A stretch of DNA of 64,000 nt, taken from contig NZ_JAHVHW010000007.1 in the NCBI RefSeq assembly GCF_019802055.1, positions 744,001 through 808,000 on the forward strand, written 5' to 3'. This DNA comes from Ferrimonas balearica. Its GTDB lineage: Bacteria > Pseudomonadota > Gammaproteobacteria > Enterobacterales > Shewanellaceae. The notes below the pieces were generated by a model. It was not told the DNA's origin. It searched no databases and was given only the letters and a program-made list of their open reading frames with translations. The translations under genes were made by a program, and so were the position numbers. Of this stretch, positions 45,139 through 53,612 are shown piece by piece. Positions within the stretch are counted from its first letter, which is position 1, and each line of letters starts with the position of its first letter.

Positions 45139-45156
45139 TAAAACGGGGGCATCTTT

Positions 45157-46485
45157 ATGGGACACTCATCGCAACCGGAACTCTCGCTGCATCAACAACT
45201 GCTGTCGCCACAGGAAGCGGAAGTAAAACAGGACCTGTATGAGCGACTGCTCAAGATGCTGGACGTTTCCAAGCTGGAAGTGATTCCTGAGCCGGAAGCG
45301 CGTCAGCAGATTGCCCGACTCTGTAACCAGATCCTCAGTGAAAACCCACGCCCCATCAGCCTGGTGTCCCGAGACAAGATCATTAAGCAAATTAATGACG
45401 AAGTGCTGGGGTTGGGGCCGCTGGAACCCTTACTGGCGGACAGCACCATCTCGGACATTCTGATCAACAGCGCCACCAGCATCTTTGTGGAGCGCTTCGG
45501 TAAGCTCGAATCGGTGCCGATGCGCTTTCACGATGACCGTCATCTGATGAACATCATCGACCGCATCGTCTCCAGCGTCGGTCGCCGGGTGGACGAATCC
45601 AGCCCCATGGTGGATGCCCGTCTGCAGGATGGCAGCCGGGTCAATGCCATTATCCCGCCACTGGCGCTGGATGGCCCAAGCATGTCGATTCGCCGTTTTA
45701 CCGTGGACAAGCTGACGGCGGAACAGCTGATCGACTACAAGGCGATGACCCGGGAGATGTACGACGTGCTCAAAGCGATCGTACAGGGCAAGCTGAACGT
45801 GCTGATCTCCGGAGGAACCGGCAGCGGGAAAACCACCATGCTCAATGTTCTGTCCGGCTACATTCCACAGGATGAGCGGATCATCACCATTGAGGATTCG
45901 GCGGAACTGCAACTGCAGCAGCCCCATGTGGTGCGGCTGGAGTCCCGCCCCGCCAACCTGGAGGGGCGTGGCGAGGTGAACCAGCGGGAGCTGGTGAAGA
46001 ACAGCCTGCGGATGCGTCCGGACCGCATTGTGATCGGTGAGGTGCGGGGCGGTGAAGCGCTGGACATGCTGACAGCAATGAACACCGGCCACGAGGGCTC
46101 CCTGACCACGCTGCACGCCAACTCCAGCCGGGATGCGCTTAGCCGTCTTGAGAACATGGTGTGTATGGCCGGGTTTGATATGCCGGTGAAAAACATCCGC
46201 ACCCAGATTGCCTCGGCCATCAATGTGGTGGTGCAACTGGAGCGTCAGGAGGACGGCAAACGGCGGGTGGTCAGCATCTCTGAGATTACCGGTATGGAAG
46301 GGGAGGTGATCACCCTCTCTGACCTGTTTGTGTTCCGCCGTCGGGGCCGGGACAAAGAGGGCAATATCCTCGGCGAGTTCCAGGCGACGGGTGTGATTCC
46401 CCGCTTCTACGATGAGCTGGTCAGCAAAGGGATCAACCTTTCCCATGGCCTGTTTGGCTCAGGACAGAGCTTCGAGATCATCTGA
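45157..46485 (+). CDS. tadA: Tad secretion ATPase TadA/CpaF
   Basis: Hexameric type IV secretion-superfamily ATPase that powers pilus assembly. Walker A is GGTGSGKT (219-226); the Asp box ITIEDSAELQL, Walker B RPDRIVIGEVRGGEALDM and the His box TGHEGSLTTLHAN follow. 442 aa. N-terminal domain contains the conserved EVLGLGPLEPLLAD. Followed by tadB in 11 bp. Confidence 0.96.
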   Translation: MGHSSQPELSLHQQLLSPQEAEVKQDLYERLLKMLDVSKLEVIPEPEARQQIARLCNQILSENPRPISLVSRDKIIKQINDEVLGLGPLEPLLADSTISDILINSATSIFVERFGKLESVPMRFHDDRHLMNIIDRIVSSVGRRVDESSPMVDARLQDGSRVNAIIPPLALDGPSMSIRRFTVDKLTAEQLIDYKAMTREMYDVLKAIVQGKLNVLISGGTGSGKTTMLNVLSGYIPQDERIITIEDSAELQLQQPHVVRLESRPANLEGRGEVNQRELVKNSLRMRPDRIVIGEVRGGEALDMLTAMNTGHEGSLTTLHANSSRDALSRLENMVCMAGFDMPVKNIRTQIASAINVVVQLERQEDGKRRVVSISEITGMEGEVITLSDLFVFRRRGRDKEGNILGEFQATGVIPRFYDELVSKGINLSHGLFGSGQSFEII

Positions 46486-46496
46486 CGGAGGACGCC

Positions 46497-47471
46497 ATGA
46501 GCATTGAATTGACCTTTCTCGCCTGTGTGTTTCTTGCGGTGATCCTGCTGTCTCAGGCCCTGTTCATTCCGGTATACCGTCCAAAGCGGGGCGATACCCG
46601 GGTCGTCAAGGAGCGCCTCAATCGTCTTGCTCAGGAGCGGGGCGAAGAGGGGGCCGCGGTGTCCATTGCGATGGAGAACCGCCTGAAAAAAGCGTCGGTG
46701 CTGGGGCGAGTCCTGGAATCCAATCGCTTTGTCAGCGATCTCTCCTTCAAATTGCAGCAATCCGGCTCGAAGATGCTCGGTTATCAGTTCCTGTTGCTGG
46801 CATTGATTACCTCGTTGGCAACGGGTTTGGCGGTCTGGATCTGGCGCAATGAGTGGTTCCTGGCGCTGTTGAGCGGTGTGATTGTTCTGGTGCTGTTCAA
46901 TGTGAAGCTGAACCGGGATTTCAACAGCCGGATGGAGAAGATCGAGGAGCAGTTTCCTGAAGCGCTGGACATTCTGCGCCGGGGGATCCAAGCCGGTTAC
47001 GCCTTTCCTGATGCGGTGAAGCTGACCTATGAGGAGATGGATGGCCCCATCGCTTACGAATTCAAGCTGCTGTTTGCGGACATTAACTACGGCAAGGACA
47101 CCCGTCGGGCATTGCTGCACTTTATTGAGCGGGTGCCTTCGGTGTCCGCCATGGCGTTCTCCACCGCAGTGCAGGTGCAGAAAGAGACCGGCGGCAACCT
47201 GGCGGAGAACATTCAAAACCTCTCCCGAATTATCCGACAGCGGTTCCGTTTCCAACGCCAGGTCAAAACCTACTCCGCGCAGGGGCGGATGTCCGCCTGG
47301 GTGCTGGTGAGTGTGCCTCTGGCACTGTTTGGCTATCTCTATCTGTCCAGCCCAACCTACGCCAGAGAACTGACCGATACGGAAGTGGGCAACACGCTGC
47401 TGATTATCGCGGGGATCGGGATGCTGATTGGCATCGTCTGGATCTCCCGCCTGATCAAAATTGAGGTGTGA
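46497..47471 (+). CDS. tadB: Tad inner-membrane platform protein TadB
   Basis: GspF-like polytopic protein that forms the assembly platform with TadC. N-terminal helix LACVFLAVILLSQALFIPVY, a middle helix pair (about residues 95-140) and a type II secretion F domain with FPEALDILRRGIQAGYAFPDAVKLTYEEM and GNLAENIQNLSRIIRQRF. 324 aa. TadC starts two bases after its stop. Confidence 0.92.
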   Translation: MSIELTFLACVFLAVILLSQALFIPVYRPKRGDTRVVKERLNRLAQERGEEGAAVSIAMENRLKKASVLGRVLESNRFVSDLSFKLQQSGSKMLGYQFLLLALITSLATGLAVWIWRNEWFLALLSGVIVLVLFNVKLNRDFNSRMEKIEEQFPEALDILRRGIQAGYAFPDAVKLTYEEMDGPIAYEFKLLFADINYGKDTRRALLHFIERVPSVSAMAFSTAVQVQKETGGNLAENIQNLSRIIRQRFRFQRQVKTYSAQGRMSAWVLVSVPLALFGYLYLSSPTYARELTDTEVGNTLLIIAGIGMLIGIVWISRLIKIEV

Positions 47472-47473
47472 CC

Positions 47474-48439
47474 ATGGATTATATTATTGGGGTCATCAAC
47501 GAGGTGCTGAACGATCGACAGCACTCCACCTACCTGTTCTATGCCATTGCCGCCGCGGCAGGCGTGATGCTGGCAGTGGCTTTGAGCCTGCTGTTTTCCG
47601 GGCTTTACTCACCGGCCAAGATGCGACTGAAAGAGCTGAAGGCGGGCGCCGCCGTGGCCGCAGGCAACCCGAACTTCGATGATGCACTCGAACATGAGCC
47701 CCAGGCTCATGACGGGCTGCTAAAGCATCTTAGCTTCGACAGTTCCGGCAGCCGTAAACGCCTGATTCACGCTGGTTTCCACTCCAACAATGCCCTGGCA
47801 GTCTATAACGGGCTGCGCCTACTGTTCTTGCTGGTGATGGGAATGGTCACCATCATTGCGATGCAGTGGATGGTGGATCTCTCTACCGGTTTGCAGATCT
47901 ATCTGGTTGTGATGTTATTGGGCTTCGCGCTGCTGATCCCCAGCTTCATTCTGGATCGTTTCGCCGCACGTCGGATGAGAAAGATCCGGAACGGTTTCCC
48001 CGATGCACTGGATCTGCTGGTGGTGTGCTGCGAGTCCGGCCAGGGACTGCTGGGCGCATTGCAGAGGGTCAGCGTCGAGCTCCGTGTGAGCCACAAAGAG
48101 TTGGCGGAAGAGTTGCTGCTGGTTTGTCAGAAAAGCCGGGCAGGGATTGAGCTGTCGACGGCACTCAATGAATTCTCCGAGCGTACCGGGCTGGAGGACA
48201 TTCGCGGGCTGAACGGCGCCATCACCCAGAGCATTCGCCTGGGGACCGGCATTGCGGAGACCCTCCGGGTTTACGCAGAGGAGTATCGGGATAAGCGCCT
48301 GCAGGCGGCGGAGGAGCTGGCGGCCAAGCTGGGGGTGAAGATCATCTTCCCGATGCTGACCTGCATCTGGCCCGCGTTCTTTATCGTTGCGGTTGGGCCT
48401 GCCGTTATCAAAATTATGGAAGTTTGGGACAAAATCTGA
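47474..48439 (+). CDS. tadC: Tad inner-membrane platform protein TadC
   Basis: Paralogue of TadB, 321 aa. It has an early helix YLFYAIAAAAGVMLAVALSLL, a middle hydrophobic pair, and the GspF domain with FPDALDLLVVCCESGQGLLGALQRVSVEL and ELSTALNEFSERTGLEDIRGL, ending with a helix (PMLTCIWPAFFIVAVGPAVI). ATG at 47474 is preferred over GTG 47468 by its GAGG spacing. Confidence 0.92.
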   Translation: MDYIIGVINEVLNDRQHSTYLFYAIAAAAGVMLAVALSLLFSGLYSPAKMRLKELKAGAAVAAGNPNFDDALEHEPQAHDGLLKHLSFDSSGSRKRLIHAGFHSNNALAVYNGLRLLFLLVMGMVTIIAMQWMVDLSTGLQIYLVVMLLGFALLIPSFILDRFAARRMRKIRNGFPDALDLLVVCCESGQGLLGALQRVSVELRVSHKELAEELLLVCQKSRAGIELSTALNEFSERTGLEDIRGLNGAITQSIRLGTGIAETLRVYAEEYRDKRLQAAEELAAKLGVKIIFPMLTCIWPAFFIVAVGPAVIKIMEVWDKI

Positions 48440-48452
48440 ACAGGGACGCGCT

Positions 48453-49499
48453 ATGGTCACACTCCAGGTAACACCACACACAAGTCGGTACCTGATCGGT
48501 GCCTTGATGCTACTGGTGCTGAGCGGGTGTCAATCGGCACCACCGCCCCCTCCCGGCCCCAATCTGGCCCAGCTTGAGCAGCAGGCGATCAGCGCGCAGC
48601 GTATGGGACAGCACCGCGCTGCGCTGCGTCACTATCTTGAGCTGCTGGAGGCGGACCCCGGAAACGTCCGTTACCTCTACCAGATTGGGCAGATCCAGGC
48701 TCAAAACGGCGAGCATGAGCACGCCATCAGAGCCTTTCATGATGTGCTTAAGGCGCAGCCCGACCATATCGATGCAATGACCGCTCTGGCATTGGTGCAT
48801 CTGGCAATGGGTGACAACATTCAGGCTCGCACCTATCTGGATAAGGCGATTCGGCTCGACCAGAAACGGCTCTATGCGGAAGACCCCGCCATTCAGGTTC
48901 AGATCGGCGAAGAGGGCACACAACCCTGGCACGCCCTGGATGATAACTCGCCGCTACGGGCTTACCAGGCGCTTGGCATTCTGCGGGATCTGGACAGCGA
49001 CTTTGACGGGGCGCAGGCGCTTTACCGTTTGGTGCTGACTCAGGCCCCGGTTAATGCCAAAGCGCTCAATAACCTGGGTTACTCCTACTACCTGGCGGGC
49101 GACCTGATCCGGGCAGAGATGTACCTGAGGCAGGCCACCCAGCGTCAACCCGATTTCCAGAGAGCCTGGACCAACCTGGGGCTGGTGTATGTCCGAAATG
49201 GCCAGAGTGAACGCGCTTTCCAGGCATTTCGGCGGGTCATGTCGGAGGCAGACGCCTACAACGACATCGGTTACTTTGCGATGTTGGAAGGTAAGCTGGA
49301 TGATGCTGAGCACCTGTTTATGAAAGCGATTGACGCTTCTCCCATCTATTTCGCCAAAGCCCAGGACAACTTACGCAGCGTTCAGCAATTGAAGCTGAGC
49401 AGCAATCTGGCGGACAGTCGTGAGGTGCAGGAAGCGATCTACAAAGCCCGAATGCAGTCGGGTGGGTTCGCACAGCCTCACTCTCTGTCGGGGCATTGA
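48453..49499 (+). CDS. tadD: TPR lipoprotein TadD
   Basis: 348-aa outer-membrane lipoprotein thought to help the secretin. Lipobox LVLSGC is followed by a Pro-rich start (SAPPPPPGP). Several TPR helices are seen, for example AALRHYLELLEADPGNVRYLYQIGQ, HAIRAFHDVLKAQPDHIDAMTALAL and KALNNLGYSYYLAGDLIRAEMYLRQA. Last gene of the locus, 13 bp after tadC; the ATG at 48453 begins the signal peptide. Confidence 0.88.
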   Translation: MVTLQVTPHTSRYLIGALMLLVLSGCQSAPPPPPGPNLAQLEQQAISAQRMGQHRAALRHYLELLEADPGNVRYLYQIGQIQAQNGEHEHAIRAFHDVLKAQPDHIDAMTALALVHLAMGDNIQARTYLDKAIRLDQKRLYAEDPAIQVQIGEEGTQPWHALDDNSPLRAYQALGILRDLDSDFDGAQALYRLVLTQAPVNAKALNNLGYSYYLAGDLIRAEMYLRQATQRQPDFQRAWTNLGLVYVRNGQSERAFQAFRRVMSEADAYNDIGYFAMLEGKLDDAEHLFMKAIDASPIYFAKAQDNLRSVQQLKLSSNLADSREVQEAIYKARMQSGGFAQPHSLSGH

Positions 49500-49509
49500 T
49501 CTCAATCCG

Positions 49510-49531
49510 GACGGCGCCTTTGAGCGCCGTC
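49510..49531 (+). terminator. Hairpin after tadD
   Basis: GACGGCGC-CTTTGA-GCGCCGTC stem without a clear T run, so it may be a weak or Rho-assisted terminator of the Tad locus. Confidence 0.5.
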
Positions 49532-49607
49532 ACTCTCTGGTTAACCTCGGGGGCCGGTTCTCGTATAATGGCTGGACGAACGTAGTTAAAGCCTCGAAAC
49601 CGAACTG

Positions 49608-50672
49608 ATGATTGAAGCCCCTGTTGTTGATGATCTGCACTATCCCTTCCCGCCGAAACCGACGCCGCTGAGCGAAGAGGCCAAGCAGGCGTATCGCGAG
49701 CGTATCAAGCGCCTGTTGAAGGAGAAGGACGCGGTGCTGGTAGCGCACTACTACACCGACCCGGAGATCCAGGCGCTGGCCGAGGAAACCGGTGGCTGTG
49801 TGGCCGACTCTCTGGAGATGGCCCGGTTCGGGGCTGAGCATCCCGCATCCACTCTGGTGGTGGCGGGTGTCCGCTTTATGGGGGAAACGGCAAAAACCCT
49901 GACTCCGGATAAGCGCGTGCTGATGCCCACTCTGGCGGCGACCTGCTCTCTGGACCTGGGTTGCCCCGCCGATGAGTTTACCGCCTTCTGTGACGCCCAC
50001 CCGGACCACACCGTGGTGGTCTACGCCAATACGTCCGCCGCGGTTAAAGCCCGCGCTGATTGGGTGGTCACCTCCAGCATTGCCCTGGAGATTGTCGAGC
50101 ATCTGGACAGCGAAGGGCACAAGATCCTGTGGGCACCGGATCGTCACCTGGGCAGCTACATCGCGAAGCAGACCGGCGCCGAGATGCTGATGTGGCAGGG
50201 CGCTTGTGTGGTGCACGACGAGTTCAAAGCCAAGGCCCTGCTTGACCTGAAAGCGCAGAACCCTGACGCCGCTGTTCTGGTACACCCCGAGTCGCCTCAG
50301 GCGGTGGTTGATGTCGCCGATGCCGTGGGTTCCACCTCGCAGCTGATTAAAGCGAGCCAGGAACTGCCCAACCAGACCTTTATCGTGGCCACTGATAAAG
50401 GGATCTTCTACAAGATGCAGCAGCTCTCTCCCGAGAAGAACTTTATTGAAGCACCTACTGGCGGTAACGGTGCCACCTGCCGCAGCTGCGCTCACTGCCC
50501 CTGGATGGCGATGAACGGTCTTGAGGCGATTGAGAAAGCCCTGACGGCGGATGATAAAACCGAACACGAAGTGTTTGTGGATCCGGACCTGGGCGAGAAA
50601 GCGATGATTCCGCTGAATCGGATGCTCGACTTTGCCGCAGAACTGCGGCTTAAGGTGAAGGGCAACGCCTGA
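49608..50672 (+). CDS. nadA: Quinolinate synthase A
   Basis: Iron-sulphur enzyme that condenses iminoaspartate with dihydroxyacetone phosphate to quinolinate in de novo NAD synthesis. Early motif [31 protein letters not shown] and [16 protein letters not shown], and the C-terminal [18 protein letters not shown] with the cluster cysteine region, are all present. 354 aa is normal for the E. coli type. A single gene with its own terminator. Confidence 0.95.
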   Translation: MIEAPVVDDLHYPFPPKPTPLSEEAKQAYRERIKRLLKEKDAVLVAHYYTDPEIQALAEETGGCVADSLEMARFGAEHPASTLVVAGVRFMGETAKTLTPDKRVLMPTLAATCSLDLGCPADEFTAFCDAHPDHTVVVYANTSAAVKARADWVVTSSIALEIVEHLDSEGHKILWAPDRHLGSYIAKQTGAEMLMWQGACVVHDEFKAKALLDLKAQNPDAAVLVHPESPQAVVDVADAVGSTSQLIKASQELPNQTFIVATDKGIFYKMQQLSPEKNFIEAPTGGNGATCRSCAHCPWMAMNGLEAIEKALTADDKTEHEVFVDPDLGEKAMIPLNRMLDFAAELRLKVKGNA

Positions 50673-50687
50673 CCCAACGCTATACTG

Positions 50688-50716
50688 AAAAACGCCGAAA
50701 AGTTCGGCGTTTTTTT
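50688..50716 (+). terminator. Terminator of nadA
   Basis: AAAAACGCCGAA / TTCGGCGTTTTT stem with a T run, directly preceding the CHAD gene. Confidence 0.87.
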
Positions 50717-50727
50717 ATGAGGTTAAG

Positions 50728-51540
50728 ATGGAGGCATTGAGTGCGGGCATTCAGGCGAGGGTGGCGGAACAGTATGTTCGCGCACAGCGGATGCTGGCTG
50801 AGGTCGACGTTGACGCAAGCCCGGAAGCGCTGCACCAATACCGCGTCAGCCTGCGTAAAGCCCGAAGCCTTCTGACCCTGTATCGAACCTCCCTGGAACA
50901 CACGCCCGCTTCTCTGGTGGCGGAGATGCTGGCGGAGCAGGCCACCATCGCCAACCGTGCCAGAGATCTGGATGTATTTCTGACCACGCTGCCGGAGGGA
51001 AAACTCAGGGACAGGGTTGGTGAAATGCGCAGGGAGGCCTATGACAACTTTGCCAATGAGGCAAAGCAACAGGCGCGGGACCGGGCGGTTGTGCAGTGGC
51101 TGCTGTCGTTGAACTGGGCTGAAGCGGAAAACCGCTGCGGACTCGATGAAGAGACCGACAAAGTGCGCGCCTGCCTGCTGGCCAGAATCGATCGTCAGTG
51201 TTTGCGCCTTCAATCGCGCCCTTCCAGCCGACAATGGCATCGTTTACGTATCCTGGTTAAGCGCTGGCGTTATCTGGAAAGCCTTTGCGGCGGTAACGGA
51301 GAGATAAACCACCTGAAAACCGGGCAGACCCTTCTCGGGGACTTCAATGACCTGTGCTGTCAGATAACTCTGCTTAAGGGGTTAGAGCAGGGGAATGACG
51401 CCTGCCGCAAAGAAGCAAAGCGGACCCGAAAAGCACTGAAGTTGGCGAAATCTCAGAAAAAAGGGGAGCTGGATCACTGGATCGGCACACTGCTGGTGAA
51501 AAAAGGGGCAGACGATCCGCTTGATGAAAAAAGCCGTTGA
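50728..51540 (+). CDS. CHAD-domain protein
   Basis: 270-aa basic helical protein with a CHAD domain: SPEALHQYRVSLRKARSLLTLYR, then RDLDVFLTTLP and WHRLRILVKRWRYLESL, each with the conserved His/Arg/Lys pattern. CHAD domains bind inorganic polyphosphate. GAGGTTAAG precedes the ATG. The tRNA-Ser promoter overlaps its stop codon, so the gene end is under two constraints. Confidence 0.8.
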   Translation: MEALSAGIQARVAEQYVRAQRMLAEVDVDASPEALHQYRVSLRKARSLLTLYRTSLEHTPASLVAEMLAEQATIANRARDLDVFLTTLPEGKLRDRVGEMRREAYDNFANEAKQQARDRAVVQWLLSLNWAEAENRCGLDEETDKVRACLLARIDRQCLRLQSRPSSRQWHRLRILVKRWRYLESLCGGNGEINHLKTGQTLLGDFNDLCCQITLLKGLEQGNDACRKEAKRTRKALKLAKSQKKGELDHWIGTLLVKKGADDPLDEKSR

Positions 51541-51565
51541 CGTACCCCGCTGCCTCCCCTAATAT
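51537..51565 (+). promoter_or_regulatory. Sigma70 promoter of tRNA-Ser copy 1
   Basis: TTGACG (51537-51542), a 17-bp spacer and TAATAT (51560-51565), the same hexamers and spacing as the tRNA-Asp promoter. It starts before the CHAD stop codon and lies 56 bp before the tRNA. Confidence 0.75.
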
Positions 51566-51620
51566 GCGCAACCCGTAGCGGGGCACAGCGCAAGGCGCTT
51601 CCCGAGACGAAAATCAAAAT

Positions 51621-51708
51621 GGTCAGGTGTCCGAGTGGCTGAAGGAGCACGCCTGGAAAGTGTGTATACGGCAACGTATCGAGAGTTCGAATCTCTCCCT
51701 GACCGCCA
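51621..51708 (+). tRNA. tRNA-Ser(GGA), copy 1
   Basis: 88-nt tRNA with long variable arm, encoded CCA and anticodon GGA at 51655-51657. It resembles E. coli serW/serX type. A terminator follows at 51718. Confidence 0.97.
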
Positions 51709-51717
51709 TATCTGAAG

Positions 51718-51743
51718 AGCCCGCACAATGTGCGGGTTTTTTC
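51718..51743 (+). terminator. Terminator of tRNA-Ser copy 1
   Basis: CCCGCACAATGTGCGGG followed by six T. The same hairpin recurs in the repeat units downstream. Confidence 0.88.
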
Positions 51744-51775
51744 GTATCTGGAGTATGGCTCCGGGACAGGGGGAG

Positions 51776-51857
51776 TGAGAACTCTCGCCAGAGTTCGCAA
51801 CGTAGGCGCGCAGCGCCGGAGTGACGCCGCTTGCGGCGGCCCCGAAGGGGTGAAACC
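51776..51857 (+). repeat. 82-nt repeat with four hairpins, copy 1
   Basis: Contains GAACTCT-CGCC-AGAGTTC, GGCGCGCAGCGCC, GCCGCTTGCGGC and CCCCGAAGGGG in a row. It recurs almost unchanged at 53183-53264. It joins directly to the tRNA-tail repeat at 51858. Confidence 0.85.
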
Positions 51858-51909
51858 ATCTCTCCCTGACCGCCATATTAGAAGAACCCGCACAATGTGC
51901 GGGTTTTTT
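51858..51909 (+). repeat. tRNA-Ser tail plus terminator, unit R1
   Basis: The last 18 nt of tRNA-Ser plus T (51858-51876) are followed by the hairpin CCCGCACAATGTGCGGG and T run (51885-51909). Preceded by CCCCGAAGGGGTGAAACC. The next unit (R2) begins exactly 174 nt later. Confidence 0.88.
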
Positions 51910-51933
51910 CGTATCTGGAGCGATGCAACGAGC

Positions 51934-52009
51934 CGTAGCGTGGGCTTATAGCCCACGAAGCGCAGCCGACCCAACCCGGTGATGCCGTGGGTTGAAAACC
52001 CACGCTACG
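51934..52009 (+). repeat. REP-like palindrome 1
   Basis: Nested palindrome: GTAGCGTGGGCTTATAGCCC and an inner hairpin pair with GTGGGTTGAAAACCCACGC, so the outer ends CGTAGCGTGGG / CCCACGCTACG also pair. Part of the 174-nt unit. RAYT transposase-associated REPs have this look; no transposase is in the window. Confidence 0.85.
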
Positions 52010-52031
52010 ATGGCCCCGAAGGGGTGAAACC

Positions 52032-52084
52032 ATCTCTCCCTGACCGCCATCTTCAACAAAACTCGCACAGTGTTGCGGGTTTTG
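52032..52084 (+). repeat. tRNA-Ser tail plus terminator, unit R2
   Basis: Identical 19-nt tail (52032-52050), then a variant terminator CTCGCACAGTGTTGCGGG with TTTTG. This hairpin type is shared with the terminator behind tRNA-Ser copy 2. Confidence 0.86.
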
Positions 52085-52109
52085 TCGTATCTGGAGCCAT
52101 GCAACGAGC

Positions 52110-52185
52110 CGTAGCGTGGGCTTATAGCCCACGAAGCGCAGCCGACCCAATCCGGTGATGCCGTGGGTTGAAAACCCACGCTACG
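52110..52185 (+). repeat. REP-like palindrome 2
   Basis: Near-identical to REP 1, 176 nt later. It ends about 55 bp before the macrodomain gene. Confidence 0.85.
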
Positions 52186-52241
52186 AAACCCGACCCTGCC
52201 AGATGCCTTCACCGCTATCCTGATAGTAAGGAGAGCGAAGC

Positions 52242-52736
52242 ATGACCATTACCCTGCACCTTGGCGATATCACCACACTGTCGGTGGATGCCATTGTGAA
52301 TGCCGCCAATCCCAGCCTGTTGGGGGGCGGCGGTGTTGATGGCGCCATTCACCGGGCTGCTGGCCCGGAACTCAAAGCGTTCTGTCGAACTTTAGGTGGA
52401 TGCGAAACGGGGCAAGCCAAGCATTCACCAGGCTTCGCCTTGACGGCACACTGGGTCATCCACACGGTTGGCCCCATCTGGCAGGGTGGAGACAGTGACG
52501 AAGCACGGCTTCTGGCTCAGTGCTACCAGAACTGCCTAATGCTGGCTGAGGAGATTGGCGCTGACAGCATCGCGTTTCCCTGCATCTCGACCGGCGTCTA
52601 CGGCTATCCGGCAGACCGGGCGGCGCGTATTGCCCTGGATGTGATGCAACCCTGGGCGCATCGCCTTGCCCTGCATGTGTGCTGCTTTAAAGAGTCTGAT
52701 CTTTCCCATTACCAGGCGCGATTGGCCGATGGCTGA
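52242..52736 (+). CDS. Macrodomain ADP-ribose hydrolase (YmdB-like)
   Basis: 164-aa single macrodomain, predicted to deacetylate O-acetyl-ADP-ribose or remove ADP-ribose from proteins. The ADP-ribose-binding loop [20 protein letters not shown] (about residues 18-37), the [15 protein letters not shown] strand and [12 protein letters not shown] are typical of the MacroD/YmdB class, including the Asn and Asp of the active site. AAGGAG lies just upstream of the ATG at 52242. It sits between two tRNA-Ser repeat arrays with no visible operon partner. Confidence 0.9.
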   Translation: MTITLHLGDITTLSVDAIVNAANPSLLGGGGVDGAIHRAAGPELKAFCRTLGGCETGQAKHSPGFALTAHWVIHTVGPIWQGGDSDEARLLAQCYQNCLMLAEEIGADSIAFPCISTGVYGYPADRAARIALDVMQPWAHRLALHVCCFKESDLSHYQARLADG

Positions 52737-52827
52737 TGGCTCGGTGCATCTATGAGCGCAAACCGTTGTTTAACTGGTCATTGTGGCGGAGAACTGCGCA
52801 AACGATCCGTTTCGGGAAATTCTTGCC

Positions 52828-52856
52828 TTGACGGTTTGGTGGGGGTTCCGTAAAGT
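52828..52856 (+). promoter_or_regulatory. Sigma70 promoter of the second tRNA-Ser unit
   Basis: TTGACG (52828-52833), a 17-bp spacer and TAAAGT (52851-52856). It lies 41 bp before the truncated tRNA-Ser fragment and would also drive tRNA-Ser copy 2. Confidence 0.65.
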
Positions 52857-52896
52857 ACGCGTCGTCGAGAGGGGGAGCCCCCCAAGACAACAAAAA

Positions 52897-52917
52897 GGTC
52901 AGGTGTCCGAGTGGCTG
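52897..52917 (+). pseudogene. 5' fragment of a third tRNA-Ser
   Basis: The first 21 nt of tRNA-Ser (GGTCAGGTGTCCGAGTGGCT plus G) end abruptly and are followed by unrelated sequence. The position relative to its promoter is what an intact first tRNA would have, so a tandem tRNA pair has lost its first member. Confidence 0.8.
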
Positions 52918-52986
52918 CTCGGAGGCGGGGCCGACAAAATCGCCACGCTCAGGCGTGCGATTCAGCCACCACTCATAACGAGTTAG
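52918..52986 (-). repeat. Inverted tRNA-Ser-like sequence behind the fragment
   Basis: Read on the minus strand this stretch gives GAGTGGTGGCTGAATCGCAC then GCCTGAGCGTGG, resembling the tRNA-Ser segment GAGTGGCTGAAGGAGCACGC and CTGG. With the 5' fragment it makes an imperfect inverted repeat (GAGTGGCTG against CAGCCACCACTC). The similarity is partial and judged by eye. Confidence 0.4.
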
Positions 52987-53024
52987 TGGCCGTGAGGAAA
53001 ACACGCCAAAGCAAACAATTTAAT

Positions 53025-53112
53025 GGTCAGGTGTCCGAGTGGCTGAAGGAGCACGCCTGGAAAGTGTGTATACGGCAACGTATCGAGAGTTCGAATCTCT
53101 CCCTGACCGCCA
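53025..53112 (+). tRNA. tRNA-Ser(GGA), copy 2
   Basis: 88-nt tRNA identical to copy 1 including CCA. It lacks a promoter of its own immediately upstream and is probably transcribed from 52828. Confidence 0.97.
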
Positions 53113-53118
53113 TATTCA

Positions 53119-53147
53119 ACAAAACCCGCACAGTGTTGCGGGTTTTG
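53119..53147 (+). terminator. Terminator of tRNA-Ser copy 2
   Basis: AAAACCCGCA-CAGTGT-TGCGGGTTTT. The loop differs from that of the copy 1 terminator and matches unit R2. Confidence 0.87.
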
Positions 53148-53182
53148 TCGTTTATAGAGCTAATGCTCGTAGTCAGGGAGAA

Positions 53183-53264
53183 TGAGAACTCTCGCCAGAG
53201 TTCGCAACGTAGGCGCACAGCGCCGGAGTGACGCCGCTTGCGGCGGCCCCGAAGGGGTGAAACC
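53183..53264 (+). repeat. 82-nt repeat with four hairpins, copy 2
   Basis: Almost identical to 51776-51857, in the same place relative to its tRNA-Ser and leading into unit R3. Confidence 0.85.
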
Positions 53265-53316
53265 ATCTCTCCCTGACCGCCATATCTGAAGAGCCCGCAC
53301 AATGTGCGGGTTTTTT
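53265..53316 (+). repeat. tRNA-Ser tail plus terminator, unit R3
   Basis: 19-nt tail (53265-53283) and CCCGCACAATGTGCGGG terminator. First of three tandem units spaced 174 nt. Confidence 0.88.
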
Positions 53317-53340
53317 CGTATCTGGAGCGATGCAACGAGC

Positions 53341-53416
53341 CGTAGCGTGGGCTTATAGCCCACGAAGCGCAGCCGACCCAATCCGGTGGTGCCGTGGGTT
53401 AGAAACCCACGCTACG
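53341..53416 (+). repeat. REP-like palindrome 3
   Basis: Same nested palindrome as REP 1 with TTAGAAA in the inner loop. Confidence 0.85.
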
Positions 53417-53438
53417 ATGGCCCCGAAGGGGTGAAGCC

Positions 53439-53490
53439 ATCTCTCCCTGACCGCCATATTAGAAGAACCCGCACAATGTGCGGGTTTTTT
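53439..53490 (+). repeat. tRNA-Ser tail plus terminator, unit R4
   Basis: Identical tail (53439-53457) exactly 174 nt after R3, with the AATG-loop terminator. Confidence 0.88.
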
Positions 53491-53514
53491 CGTATCTGGA
53501 GCGATGCTCCTGGC

Positions 53515-53590
53515 CGTAGCGTGGGCTTATAGCCCACGAAGCGCAGCCAACCCAATCTGGTGGTGCCGTGGGTTAGAAACCCACGCTACG
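53515..53590 (+). repeat. REP-like palindrome 4
   Basis: Same palindrome, 174 nt after REP 3, with scattered single changes in the middle (GCCAACCCAATCTGG). Confidence 0.85.
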
Positions 53591-53612
53591 ATGGCCCCGA
53601 AGGGGTGAAGCC

